From a virus: 53,373 nucleotides of DNA. A program made the position numbers and the translations under genes. The stretch is taken from IMG/VR virus record IMGVR_UViG_3300041964_000194, positions 1 to 53,373 of that record; one strand, written 5' to 3'. Position 1 is the first letter of the stretch; each line of letters starts with the position of its first letter. This document shows positions 8,685 to 17,726 of the stretch, one piece after another. The notes below the pieces were generated by a model. It was given only the letters and a program-made list of their open reading frames with translations, did no database searches and had not been told where the DNA came from.

Positions 8685-8968
8685 TGGCCTACACGATCTA
8701 GCAGCAGCATTGTCACGAGGCAAAGGAACGATCGGGAGCAACTGCTGCGAATGACGAATTTCTAACCGAGATACTGAACCTCTCAGCAGGCAAGGATGCG
8801 GCTGGAGCGACGCACTACAGGCCGATGTATGTGGCCGCCGACTTCCTTGAGCAGAATCGAGCCTTACAAGCACTCGAAGAGGCGAAAGGCGTGAAATTCA
8901 CCCGACAGGCCACGACGATCGCCAGCCTGCGAAAGCTGCAAGCCTCGATCGATGCCGCGCTCGGTTGA
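8684..8968 (+). CDS. Putative head-tail connector with in-frame amber codon
   Basis: From the TAATG-coupled ATG the frame reads MAYTI, then TAG, then continues open for 88 codons to TGA 8968. The downstream part contains FLTEILNLSAGKDAAG, HYRPMYVAADFLEQN and TTIASLRKLQASIDAAL, a helical protein like phage gp6-type adaptors. The stop at codon 6 (8699-8701) could be an error, a nonsense mutation or a readthrough site. A GGAACG lies near 8728, but no convincing restart follows. Confidence 0.45.
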
Positions 8969-9057
8969 CCGTTCCGCCAGGGTTTGAGGCGCTGCCCAGT
9001 GCAGCGTCCTCTCGCCGATATGCGTCCCGATCGCTACCCACCCAGGTGCGGCCATGA
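8965..9057 (+). CDS. Very small coupled reading frame (30 aa)
   Basis: A TTG overlapping the previous TGA opens a 30-codon frame (TVPPGFEALPSAASS) that ends in an ATGA overlap with the next gene at 9054. Tight coupling on both sides argues for translation; the non-ATG start and size argue for caution. Function unknown. Confidence 0.35.
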   Translation: MTVPPGFEALPSAASSRRYASRSLPTQVRP

Positions 9058-9692
9058 GCGACAGCCCTTTCGCGGCTTATGCCAACACGATCCTGCGGTT
9101 TGAAGTGCCCAGCGGCGAGCTGACGACAGTCCCAGCAACGGCAACATCAAGCCCGCAGGAACGGCGGTTGTGCAAGTCACGGCCATGCTGCTGCAAGCTC
9201 GCCCTCCGTCTGATACGACTCGGCCTGGAGTCGATTCGACCGCAGTCTACCTGGAAGGCTTCGCTGTCGAACCAATGGCACTGCCCAGCATCGTGACGCC
9301 TCAGTCGCCCTGTGCGGCCACCTGGAACGGCAGGCGCGGCAAGTTCCTTCTGGAGCTGGACAGGGCGATCGCCCTTTGGCTATGAAGACTCAACGGGCGA
9401 AGAAATTAAGGGCTGGTTCCAAGTCTTGAGCTTTGCGGTTGAGGGCGATCTGTATGTGCCTCCGCCGCCTCCGCCGCCTCCCACTCCGATCGGCGATTTG
9501 ATTGCCTACACCCACACCCAAACAACTCCCAGCTTGGTTTGGGTAATCCAGCACAACCTCAATCGGGAGCCTTCAATCACGACCAGCACCACGACTAACA
9601 GCGTGATAGATGGCGACATCACTTACAGCAGCAGCAACGTGGCGATCGTGACGTTCTCAGTGCCGCTGACCGGACAAGCTTACTGTATCTAG
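9054..9692 (+). CDS. Putative tail fibre / receptor-binding protein (frameshifted reading)
   Basis: About 213 residues assembled from three frames (shifts near 9140 and 9370). The N-terminal domain (MSDSPFAAYANTILRFEVPSG, then VQVTAMLLQARPPS and VYLEGFAVEPMALP) precedes a run of nine prolines broken only by Thr, used as a rigid linker. The C-terminal beta domain contains WVIQHNLNREP and NVAIVTFSVPLTGQAY. A related HNLN domain ends the next gene, so both probably sit on the same tail-tip structure. The fibre role is inference. Confidence 0.55.
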
Positions 9693-9700
9693 GCTCAGCC

Positions 9701-11016
9701 ATGCCCAATTTCAGAACACGATCGAGTGTAACCAGAACGAGGTCCGCAACCTAAAGCTTCACAACCTGGCGTCAGCTCCCACCTCGCCGACAGCGGGTCA
9801 GATGTACTTCGACACCACGCTGAACAGGCCGCGAATTTGGAGCGGATCGGCGTGGCTCAACCTCGAAGGCAATGCCGTCACCTCGGTTGGGGCGACTGCG
9901 CCGATCGCCTCTAGCGGCGGACAGGCTCCCACTATTTCGATTAGCCCTGCAACCCAATCAGCCGCAGGCAGCATGAGCGCGGCGGACAAAACCAAGCTCG
10001 ATGGCGCGACGGCTATAAACACGGCCAGCGCGATCGTGCAGCGTGATTCGAGCGGCAACTTTGCAGCCGGAACCATTACAGGAAACCTCACAGGCACAGC
10101 CAGTAACGCTTCCAACCTCAACAACCAGGCTCCCAGCTTCTACACCAATCGCGCCAACCAAACTGGCACGCAGACTGCCAGCACAATCTCAGACTTTGAT
10201 TCTTCCGTGCGATCGAGTCGCTTGACCAAATGGCCGCTCCAACGACGAAGCCTCTCGCTCAACTCGCAGCGCATCACTGGACTGGCCGACCCGCAGAACG
10301 CGCAAGATGCTGTCACCAAAGCGTATGCGGACGCGCTCAGCAACGGGCTGGACGTGAAGCAGTCAGTGCGTGTGGCGACGACTGCGAACATCAACCTCAG
10401 CGCTCCAGGAACGGCGATCGACGGCGTGACGCTGGCAAATGGCGATCGCGTCCTGGTAATGAGCCAAACGACCGCAAGCCAAAACGGGATCTACTTCTTC
10501 AACGGCTCGGCCACGGCGATGACGCGATCGGCAGATGCCGACGCGAATGCCGAAGTCACAGCAGGGTTGTTCGTCTTCGTGGAAGACGGCACAACCAACG
10601 CCGATGCTGGCTTCACCCTGACCACCAACAACCCGATCGTCGTTGGCACAACCGCGCTGGCCTTCGCTCAGTTTTCGGGCGCAGGGCAAATCACAGCCGG
10701 AGCGGGTCTGGTCAAGACTGGCAACCAGCTCGCAGTCGGAGCCGGAACCGGAATCGCCGTCAGTACGGGCACAGTGGCGATCGATACGGGCGTCGTCGTT
10801 CGTAAGTTTGCTCAGAACATTGGAGACGGCACGAGTACGGCGATCGCGATTACGCACAACCTCAACAGCCGCGACGTGACTTGGCAGGTTTACCTAAATT
10901 CGGGCACTTTTGACGATGTGATCCCTGACGCCCAGCGCACATCAGCAAATGTTCTGACCCTGCTATTTGCCACGCCGCCAACCGCGAATCAGTATCGTGT
11001 CGTAGTCCACGTTTAA
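9701..11016 (+). CDS. Tail fibre protein (frameshifted reading)
   Basis: About 438 residues. The ATG at 9701 has one base missing at about 9706; the frame then reads QFQNTIECNQNEVRNLKLHNL and continues. Features typical of phage fibres are the shaft-like repeats (GNLTGTASNASNLNNQ), TGLADPQNAQDAVTKAYAD, a beta-prism-like middle (NGDRVLVMSQTTASQNG, YFFN), and a C-terminal HNLN domain. Between 10222 and 10245 two compensating indels turn LDQMAAPTTSLSLN into unrelated residues. Adsorption is the expected role. Confidence 0.7.
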
Positions 11017-11019
11017 CCG

Positions 11020-11811
11020 ATGCCACAATTTCTCAACACAGTTATCACTCCAGCTCTGAACAGTACGGGACTGCTGCAAATTCCGATGGGTTCGCCGGAA
11101 GGCTTGACGCTCAGCCCGAACAGCACAATCCCCGATCTACAGCTCGATATCGCGCCTGGAAGGGCGATCGTTGCAGTAGGCAGCAATCGATACGTTGCGA
11201 TCAACAGCTCAACCATGACCAAGCGGCTCGATGCGGCTTGGTCGATCGGCAGCGGCAGTGGCGGCTTGTTTTCGGGCCGTGGCGCAGGCAATACGACCTA
11301 TCACGTCTTCATCATTCGGCGAGCGACCGATGGGGCGATCGACTTTGGCTTTGATGCTTCGGCATCTGCGGCGAACGCTCCGAGCGGCTGGAACGCCCGG
11401 ATGATTGGATCGATCCGCACTCTGGCAAACGCATGGATTCGAGGTTTTTTTCAGGCTGGCGATCGGTTTCAGTGGACGACAGAAGGGGTAATTGATCTTG
11501 CGACTGGCACAACTTCCACTTCAACCACAAACCTGCAAGCGCTGACCGTCCCGACAGGGATTCGGGTCTGCCCGTTTGGAATCACTGATCACTTCAATCC
11601 TTCGAGCGTTGCGGGTCTTTTCCTTAGTTCTCCAGACGCATTCAGTGCGCAGCGCCACGCTTACAGCGCAGCAGTGAATACTCAGGAGCGTACTCCGTTT
11701 TTGACTCTCTCCAATACCAGCGGCCAAGTCCGGCTGTATTCTCCAGTAGCAAACACGAATACAACGATCTACACCTACGGTTTCTTCCACCCTAGAGGAG
11801 CGTGGAGCTAA
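11020..11811 (+). CDS. Putative tail fibre / tip protein (263 aa)
   Basis: Intact. Begins MPQFLNTVITPAL, like the reconstructed start of the preceding fibre (MPQFQNTI), suggesting a shared attachment peptide. It is rich in Ser, Thr, Asn and Gly, with a glycine-rich loop (GSGSGGLFSGRGAGN) and alternating hydrophobics through to YTYGFFHPRGAWS. This is the composition of exposed tail-tip domains. Its TAA overlaps the next ATG (11809-11813). Confidence 0.6.
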   Translation: MPQFLNTVITPALNSTGLLQIPMGSPEGLTLSPNSTIPDLQLDIAPGRAIVAVGSNRYVAINSSTMTKRLDAAWSIGSGSGGLFSGRGAGNTTYHVFIIRRATDGAIDFGFDASASAANAPSGWNARMIGSIRTLANAWIRGFFQAGDRFQWTTEGVIDLATGTTSTSTTNLQALTVPTGIRVCPFGITDHFNPSSVAGLFLSSPDAFSAQRHAYSAAVNTQERTPFLTLSNTSGQVRLYSPVANTNTTIYTYGFFHPRGAWS

Positions 11812-12235
11812 TGCCTTTCGGAAAATATGATGCGGCTGGCAATCCGATCGGCTATGCAGAAAATGCTCCTCCGACCGCAGAGGCGGAGCTTTGGAATTTG
11901 TCGCAGAGAACGATCCAAAGATGCAGGCGTTTCTAAATCCTGTAGTGCCCAGTCCGCCTGACTGGAACGGCTTTTTTGAACGGCTGGAGGCGTCTGATAT
12001 TGCCATGCAAATTATGAGTTCACGGTCGCCTGTCCTCATGTGGCTGGCCGTTGAGTTTGGGAAGCGATCGACAGACAGCATCGACGCTCAGCGGCTTCTG
12101 AACTATTGGAATCAAACCATGCTGGGGCTGAGTAGCCGATTGAGCAGCGAGCAAATCGAACGCCTAAACAGTTGGGCGATCGAGTTCCGGCTGCCCGTTC
12201 GGGCGCTGCCAAACAGCAACCTGGCAATGGTGTGA
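11811..12235 (+). CDS. Hypothetical protein downstream of fibres (frameshifted reading)
   Basis: Starts in a TAATG overlap with MPFGKYDAAGNPIGYAEN; one base is lost near 11889, after which the frame reads EFVAENDPKMQAFLNPVVPSPPDW and then a helical C-terminal domain (IQRLLNYW-like: SIDAQRLLNYWNQTMLGL) to TGA. About 141 residues. A small protein following the fibre genes could be a fibre-assembly chaperone, but nothing in the sequence proves it. Confidence 0.5.
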
Positions 12236-12258
12236 GCTGACCGAGCCAAGCCCGCAGC

Positions 12259-12267
12259 GTAGGAACG
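12259..12267 (+). promoter_or_regulatory. GTAGGAACG motif upstream of lysozyme
   Basis: Precedes ATG 12294 by 26 nt. No clear hairpin is seen, and a second weak GGAA lies 8 nt from the ATG. Confidence 0.35.
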
Positions 12268-12431
12268 ATCGCCTGACGAAATTGGAACTTGCAATGGCGC
12301 GATCGATTAATGCAGAAGGCTTGGCGCTGATTAAGAGCTTCGAGGGCTGCCGACTGACGGCCTATCGCTGTCCGGCTGGCGTCTGGACGATCGGGTACGG
12401 TTCAACCGCAGGCGTGAAGGCTGGGCAACTA

Positions 12432-13396
12432 TAGCTATCACCAAGACTGTTAGGACACAGCATCCTTCAGAACCGACTCCATGACTTGCCGTAAAGAGCT
12501 AGAGCTAGACAAGCTTTTGCGAATGCGGCTTTTCAGCCAAGCCCAACACTTTTCAATCCGATTGAAATCTGGAGAATAAGCAGGTAGATACAACAAACGA
12601 CACCCCTTAAACTCAACCAGTTGAGCAATCCGTCCCCCATGATGAAACGTTGCGTTATCTAGAATCAAAACCTTTCCTGGCTTGAGTGTGGGCAGTAAAC
12701 AGGTTTCTAGCCAAGTTTCAAACACGACTCGATTACACGAACCATCGACGGTAAAAGCAGCACTCAATTGGTGCTCACAGTAAGCGGCGATCATATTGAT
12801 GCGTTCACTGCGCCGCCCTGACCTGAGTGCTTCAAAGCGCACTCCGCGTTCACACCAACCATAGGCATAATCGTCTCGTTCATCCATGCCTGATTCATCG
12901 AGATACACCCGGTCACAAACAGGCACCTGAGCAAGTTCTTCTAGAAATGCTGCTCGTTTGTCCTCATCCCGTTCTCGATAGCCATACGTCTTTTTTTTCG
13001 ACTCAAACCCAGCTTCTGTAACGCCCTGGCAATCGTACGGTCACTGATTGGGTCGTCCCACAACTGTGCCATCTGCTTTTGGGTTTTACCCCCATGCTGC
13101 TTAGCAAACTCGGCAAACTTGTCCCAATCGGTAATTTTGCTGGGCGTCTGATGCGGACGAGTGGTTTTGGCTTGATAATCTCCAGTGGTCTTCCGCCGCT
13201 TGAGCCACAAGTTGATGGTGTTGCGACTGATCCCAAACACTTGGGCAGCTTCGCTCTGCTTCATGCCGTCTAATTGGATGGCGTTGATCACCTTTTGTCG
13301 CAAGTCATAACTGTAGGCTTTTGCCATAAACACATTCAGGTTTTCTAGAGGGGGAGTTACCTCTAGTCTATGTCCTAACTGTCTTGGCGATAGCTA
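12432..13396 (-). mobile_element. IS630-family insertion sequence
   Basis: 965 bp. Terminal inverted repeats at 12432-12457 and 13371-13396 match at 24 of 26 positions (outer bases TAGCTATC). The element is flanked by TA (12430-12431 and 13397-13398), the target duplication expected for the Tc1/mariner-IS630 superfamily. It carries one minus-strand transposase in two frames. Inserted into the lysozyme gene. Confidence 0.9.
12450..13327 (-). CDS. IS630 transposase, two frames joined at an A8 run
   Basis: The first frame (from ATG 13327, MAKAYSYDLRQKVI) holds a helix-turn-helix (SEAAQVFGISRNTINLWL). The second frame holds the DDE catalytic triad: YLDESG, LDNATFHHGG and NRIEKCW. The coding strand has TCG followed by eight A and then GACG at 12991-12998, and a -1 slip on A AAA AAG joins the frames to give SRKKKTYGYRERDEDK. 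Such slippage is used by several IS families, but a homopolymer error would look the same. The stop lies within the left terminal repeat. Confidence 0.85.
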
Positions 13397-13721
13397 TATC
13401 ACCCAGGCTGAGGCTGAAGCGCTGCTGCGGAAAGATTTGCTGCGGTTTGAGGTCGGAGTTGAAGTGGCCGTCGAAGTGCCGCTGACCGACAACCAGTTTG
13501 CAGCGCTGGTCAGCTTCGCCTTCAACGTGGGACTGGGCGCGCTCAAATCTTCGACGCTGCTGGCGCGGCTCAACGCTCGAAACTACAGCGAGGCCGCTGC
13601 TCAGCTCGATCGCTGGAATAAGGCCAGCGGGCGCGTGCTGGCTGGCCTGGTGCGACGGCGTGCGGCTGAGAAGGCGCTGTTCCTGAAGCCATAGAGCCAA
13701 ACTATCAACAACTCCCCTACA

Positions 13722-13741
13722 GCCGCCTCCAGGCGGCTTTT
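13722..13741 (+). terminator. Terminator after lysozyme
   Basis: GCCGCC (13722-13727) and GGCGGC (13732-13737) with a 4-nt loop, followed by TTTT. It closes the lysozyme transcript before the MuF gene. Confidence 0.7.
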
Positions 13742-13747
13742 CGCTGG

Positions 13748-13756
13748 GTAGGAACG
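13748..13756 (+). promoter_or_regulatory. GTAGGAACG motif, direct Shine-Dalgarno for MuF gene
   Basis: Here AGGA lies only 11 nt before ATG 13765, with no hairpin. This copy supports reading AGGA in the motif as a ribosome-binding element. Confidence 0.5.
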
Positions 13757-13764
13757 CTGACCGT

Positions 13765-16415
13765 ATGCCCAGCAAACCAGCAGCCGAATTAATCGCCAGA
13801 ACCGATCGCGCCCTCCAAGGATTAGAGGACTCCGCGATCGAAAGAATCAATGCCGCGCTCGACGCCAGCTATCTGCGGCTTGAGCGCGACTTAATCAAGG
13901 CTTACGAGCAGCACGCTGGCAACCTCTCGCTGCTGCCAAATCAGCGCAAGCTGCTGGTGCTGACCCAGGTCAAGGATTTACTGCGGCTGGTCGATCCCAA
14001 GTCGGCCAAGCAAATCCAGAAGGAATTTCAAAATTTACTGCGCGGCTCAACCGAGCAGGGGCGATCGCTCGCTGCTGCACTGACCGAGGCAATCGGCAAC
14101 GAGAAGGCAGAGACCTTCGCCGATGTGCCGATCGAGGCATTGCGGTTTCAAGCTGAGCAGGGCGTCAAGCGATTGGAGCGGCATGGCGAGGAGTTCGCCT
14201 CTAAAGCGAGCGCGATCGTTGAGCAGGGATTAGTCCAAGGCTGGGGCGCGCGCAAAGTCGCCACGATCATGCGTGGGGAGCTGGGAATCACGAAGGGAAG
14301 GGCAGAGCGAATCGCCCGAACCGAGTCGATTAATGCCCTAGACTCTGCCACCCGATCGAGCTATCAGCAGAACAATATCGCTTACGTGCAACGTATCGGC
14401 ACGGTCGATCGGAGGACGTGTCCTTTCTGCGCGGCAAGAGTGGGCAACGTTTATCCGGTCGATAAGGCTCCAGCGACTTTACACCCGAATGACAGCTGCT
14501 ATAACGCGCCGTGGAAGCGAGAGTGGGTCGAGGCTGGGCTGGTCGATACAGCCTGGATTGACAAGCACCGTGCTGACGTTTTGGCGCAGCTTGAGGCGCA
14601 AGGCAAACAGCCCAACCCAGGCGTTGCGCCGTTTGAGAAAGCAGCCGGAGCAACAGAACCGCTGAAGCCCTACTGGAAGCCTGGAGACAAGCTGCCGCGA
14701 GCGACCAAGCCCAAGCAGACCCAAGGCAGAACCGAAGCAACCCAAGGCCAAGGCCAAGACCAAGGCCAAGACCAGCACCAAGGCCACGAAGCCAGCGACG
14801 GAGTTCCCGCAGACCATAGACGGCTTGGAGGTGGTCGATCGCTGGGTGGCAGTACGGGCGCAACGCTAGTTCGTGACCCTGCATCCGGCCAGCAGTTCGT
14901 GCTGAAGCGTGGCAGCAGCCCAGACCACTTGCGCGAAGAGGCGATCGCAGATGAAGCGTATCGCGCCCTCGGCGTGCCAGTACCAAAGTCGAAGATCTAC
15001 GAAACCAGTGCGGGACCCGCGAAGCTGGCTGAGTTTATTGAAGGGCGATCGCTTGCCGAAGTGCTTTCAAGCCGCTCCAAAGAAAGCCAGCGAGTGCAGC
15101 AAGAATTGCAGAAACACTTTGCTGCTGATGCGCTCCTGGGTAACTGGGATGTTGTTGGCATGGAACTCGACAATGTGCTGGTCGCCAATGACGGCACGGT
15201 CTATCGCATCGACAACGGCGGATCGTTGCGATATCGAGCGCAAGGTGGGCTAAAGGGCGATCGCTGGAATGGATACCCAACAGAGCTGTGGTCGTTGCGC
15301 GATAAGAGCGTTAATGCCCAGACTGCACAATCCTTCGGCAACCTCACCTTTTCGGCTCTGGCTGGTCAGATTGAGGAACTGGCAACGAAGGAAGACGCAT
15401 TGCTTAAGGCGCTGCCCAAAGAACTGAAAACCACGATGCAGAAACGGCTGGCAGAGATGAAGCGAGTCGCCGACATCAACAACACGCTCGTGGCCGACCA
15501 GTGGAAGGAGAGCTACATCGACAAATTTACGCGCCACAGCATGGGACTGCGAGCGACTCCGGGAGTTGTCGATCGCCTGCCGCAAGAACTGAAGCAAAAA
15601 GGTGGCAAAGGGGTGCGGGTGTTCGACGAGAAGAAGCGCGAGTTCGACCACCTGCGTGGCGATAAATCGATCATGTATGACGTGCAGAAGTACATCGAGC
15701 GATCGGGTGGCAATTACAAACTGCTGCAACGCTGGATGAGCGCGCAGGCTGGATCGTCCTGGTCGATGATTCTCAGGCGCTCAAGTGGTTCTTAGCCGAA
15801 CAGCGCAACGCCAGCAATGAAAACTATTACTGGCGCGAGGGTGCTGACACCGCCAAAGGTCACCACAAACGAATCACAGGGCAGTTTGGAGCAGACAAAT
15901 TTACCGAGAGCTTTGCCGCATGGCACGCCTTCAACTATGAGCTGGTGAGTAACGTTCGCTTCGCCAAAAACAATGCAGAGACGCGCAGTATTCAACTGAT
16001 GCGAACTGAAGACCCGAATGTCATACAGAAGATTTATGGATTCAAACGCGGCGATCGCAACCTCCGAATGCAACGTGGTGCAGCAGAATCGACCTCAATT
16101 TATGAGCAAGTCAAAGTTTTTGGTTCAGAGGTGACTGTTCAAGAGGTTCCTTGGCATCGCGTCTTAGGCTGCTACTTCTATGAGCGGGTCTTGGGATCTG
16201 GCGGCACGGCATTCATGGGAGACGACGAAAACGAGTTCGTCTGCCTGCTCGATGACATTCCTTTCGACTACACCATGCCGAGCAGCCAGCCAGCCAGCAC
16301 CAGCACCAGCAAACCTGCCAGTACGACCAAGACCAAGACCAAGGCGAAGCCGAAGAGCAACCCGTCATTCCTGGAGGAGCTGGAAGCCCTGGCTAAGGAA
16401 ATCGATCCTGATTAA
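13765..16415 (+). CDS. MuF head-morphogenesis protein fused to kinase-like and ADP-ribosyltransferase domains
   Basis: About 883 residues as reconstructed. Residues about 1-270 are a Mu F/SPP1 gp7-type minor head domain: ERIARTESINALDSATRS, RTCPFCAARVGNVYP, HPNDSC. A Lys/Pro/Ala linker follows (two compensating indels near 14721 and 14838 restore PKAKAKTKAKTSTK). About 365-530 looks like a protein-kinase fold: TGATLVRDPASGQQFVLKRG, LLGNWDVVGMELDNVLV, YRIDNGGSLR. After a shift near 15750 the C-terminus shows ADP-ribosyltransferase R-S-E features: LMRTEDP, ESTSIYE and DDENEF (ExE). MuF proteins can carry toxins inside virions. The domain calls beyond MuF are inference from motifs. Confidence 0.75.
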
Positions 16416-16422
16416 CTAGAAC

Positions 16423-16701
16423 CTAGACCGGACCAGGCTCAAAGCGACCGTCCTGGACTGCCTGCCCAAACTCGTCATACAGCCGCAGGATCTCAGGATC
16501 GTTCGTGAATCCGCGCAAAGTCAGGCTGCCAAACACGATCGCAGGAAGTACTGACTCAAATTCAGCGCCCAAGAAAATGATCCCTGCCTCGTATAGGGTG
16601 GGCTTTTGCTCTAGAAAAATTCGAGCAAGGCGACCATTAATTTCTACTTCCAGGACGGAATAGCCCTGATCTTGAACATAGCGTGGGTTGCGAATTTCCA
16701 T
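16423..16701 (-). CDS. Small hypothetical protein beside MuF toxin
   Basis: Convergent with the MuF gene, eight bases apart. From ATG 16701 it gives 92 residues (MEIRNPRYVQDQGYS...), soluble, with an alternating hydrophobic middle (AGIIFLGAEFESVLPAIVFG) and an acidic end. An upstream GTG at 16725 would add eight residues. No family recognised. Orientation against the late transcript marks it as cargo; an immunity role for the neighbouring ART is possible but untested. Confidence 0.5.
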   Translation of the reverse strand: MEIRNPRYVQDQGYSVLEVEINGRLARIFLEQKPTLYEAGIIFLGAEFESVLPAIVFGSLTLRGFTNDPEILRLYDEFGQAVQDGRFEPGPV

Positions 16702-16750
16702 AAGGTGATTGTAGTCGCAACCCACAGTCGCTGCGTGGTGTTAAATCGGC

Positions 16751-17170
16751 TCAAACAACCTGTGGCAGCAAGTCTAGGGCGCTGAGCATCTGTGACTTAC
16801 TGAGATGTTTACCTTCTGAAGTTGCATTGCGCCACTCAATCCCGTTGCGCTTGCAGACCGGGCGAAGCTGCTGGGCGTTGAGCGATCGCCACCAAGCGAC
16901 CTGCGGCTGACGGCGAGTGAAGGTGACGATGCGATTCCACTCCGCAGCCGGAGCAGGCAGCGCATCCGGTGAAGTGGCGGCGAAGGCTTCATCCCAAGCG
17001 GCCAGCAGCTCGGCATCAGACTTGATATCAGGCTCGATCGATTGCGGCTCAGTGACGGCAGCAGTTGAAGCGGTGCGCTGCCAGCAGTGCGCAAGGTGAA
17101 CGGCGAAGGCGATCGCGAAGTAGGCAGTAGGTGCTAGGACGATCGCGTTGCAGATGATGTGGTTAAGCAT
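16751..17170 (-). CDS. Membrane-anchored hypothetical protein with SAP-like C-terminus
   Basis: ATG 17170 is preferred over upstream starts because AAGGAA lies at a proper distance. 139 residues: an N-terminal transmembrane segment (IICNAIVLAPTAYFAIAFAV, residues about 4-24), an Ala/Pro-rich spacer, and a C-terminal part reading SLNAQQLRPVCKRNGIEWRN and KHLSKSQMLSAL, which resembles a SAP-type helix-extended-loop-helix. It is transcribed divergently from the 17358 gene across a large palindrome. Confidence 0.6.
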   Translation of the reverse strand: MLNHIICNAIVLAPTAYFAIAFAVHLAHCWQRTASTAAVTEPQSIEPDIKSDAELLAAWDEAFAATSPDALPAPAAEWNRIVTFTRRQPQVAWWRSLNAQQLRPVCKRNGIEWRNATSEGKHLSKSQMLSALDLLPQVV

Positions 17171-17308
17171 TGAAGTTCCTTGAGAATGTGTCGGTTGCCC
17201 TCTCTGCATTCACCGCTCTTGCTTTGCGGAGTTTCCAGGCTTGAGACTGGCGTTGGCTGCATTAGGCAAGCCCTTAAGGGAGGGTCCTGACCCATGAATC
17301 TAAGATGC

Positions 17309-17352
17309 CATGATATCGCGGCAACGTCAAGCGGTCTTGCCGCGATATCATG
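17309..17352 (+). promoter_or_regulatory. 16-bp perfect palindrome between divergent genes
   Basis: CATGATATCGCGGCAA at 17309-17324 and its exact reverse complement at 17337-17352, spacer 12 nt. It lies between the minus-strand gene starting at 17170 and the plus-strand gene starting at 17358, six bases before the latter's ATG. Operator or translation-blocking hairpin. Confidence 0.75.
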
Positions 17353-17357
17353 ACAGC

Positions 17358-17669
17358 ATGAGCAAAAAAGGCAATCCGAACCCCAAAACAGACCACCTGA
17401 AGGCGTACCAGAAGCAACCGAAGGGCGATCGCCCAATGGGAACGACAGTTGGCACGCGCTATCCGCAAGAAATCGACCAGCAGCTACGGGCGATGGAACC
17501 AGACGATCGCCAAGGATTTATTCGCGCTGCCGTCGCTGAGAAGCTGGCAGGGCAGTCGTCCGACCTCGATCGCCATATTCAAGCCGTGATAAATTCGCTG
17601 GAGCCGCAGGAGCAAGGCGCGGCGATCGCGCTATTTGAAAAGCTGCTGGAGCGGCTGAAGCAGCCCTAG
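17358..17669 (+). CDS. Putative ribbon-helix-helix DNA-binding regulator
   Basis: 103 residues from the ATG just after the palindrome (an in-frame ATG at 17310 lies within the palindrome itself and is less likely). A basic N-terminus (MSKKGNPNPKTDHLKAYQKQ) leads to TTVGTRYPQEIDQQLRAM and FIRAAVAEKL, which fits a beta-strand followed by two helices as in RHH proteins, then a helical tail. It probably binds the palindrome and controls both divergent genes (inference from position). Confidence 0.55.
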   Translation: MSKKGNPNPKTDHLKAYQKQPKGDRPMGTTVGTRYPQEIDQQLRAMEPDDRQGFIRAAVAEKLAGQSSDLDRHIQAVINSLEPQEQGAAIALFEKLLERLKQP

Positions 17670-17694
17670 CGAAAAGCACGCCCGATCGCTGGCC

Positions 17695-17702
17695 TGGGAA
17701 CG
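17695..17702 (+). promoter_or_regulatory. TGGGAACG variant of leader motif
   Basis: Precedes ATG 17727 by 24 nt. The spacer can form only a weak TCGA/TCGA stem. Confidence 0.3.
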
Positions 17703-17726
17703 ATCGAGCGTCGAACGGGCAGCACA

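Larger units (their letters stand above)
12294..13694 (+). pseudogene. T4-type lysozyme (endolysin), split by IS630 element
   Basis: N-terminal part 12294-12431 reads INAEGLALIKSFEGCRLTAY and WTIGYGSTAGVKAGQ; the catalytic Glu (FEGC) and GYG are those of GH24 muramidases that cut peptidoglycan. The rest resumes at 13399 as ITQAEAEALLRKDL and NQFAALVSFAFNVGLGALKSSTLL, ending FLKP. The IS sits between Gln and Ile of the GQ/ITQ junction with TA on both sides. Removing it leaves a one-base deficit, suggesting a lost A in CAAACT. The total without the IS is about 145 residues, normal for the family. As drawn, the phage would lack this lysozyme. Confidence 0.85.

Noticed and set aside
14700-14840. 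The Gln/Asp-rich stretch of the MuF protein as a genuine low-complexity domain.
   Set aside because: It appears only in a frame created by two compensating indels; the alternative frame gives a Lys/Ala/Thr linker like the protein's own C-terminal tail.
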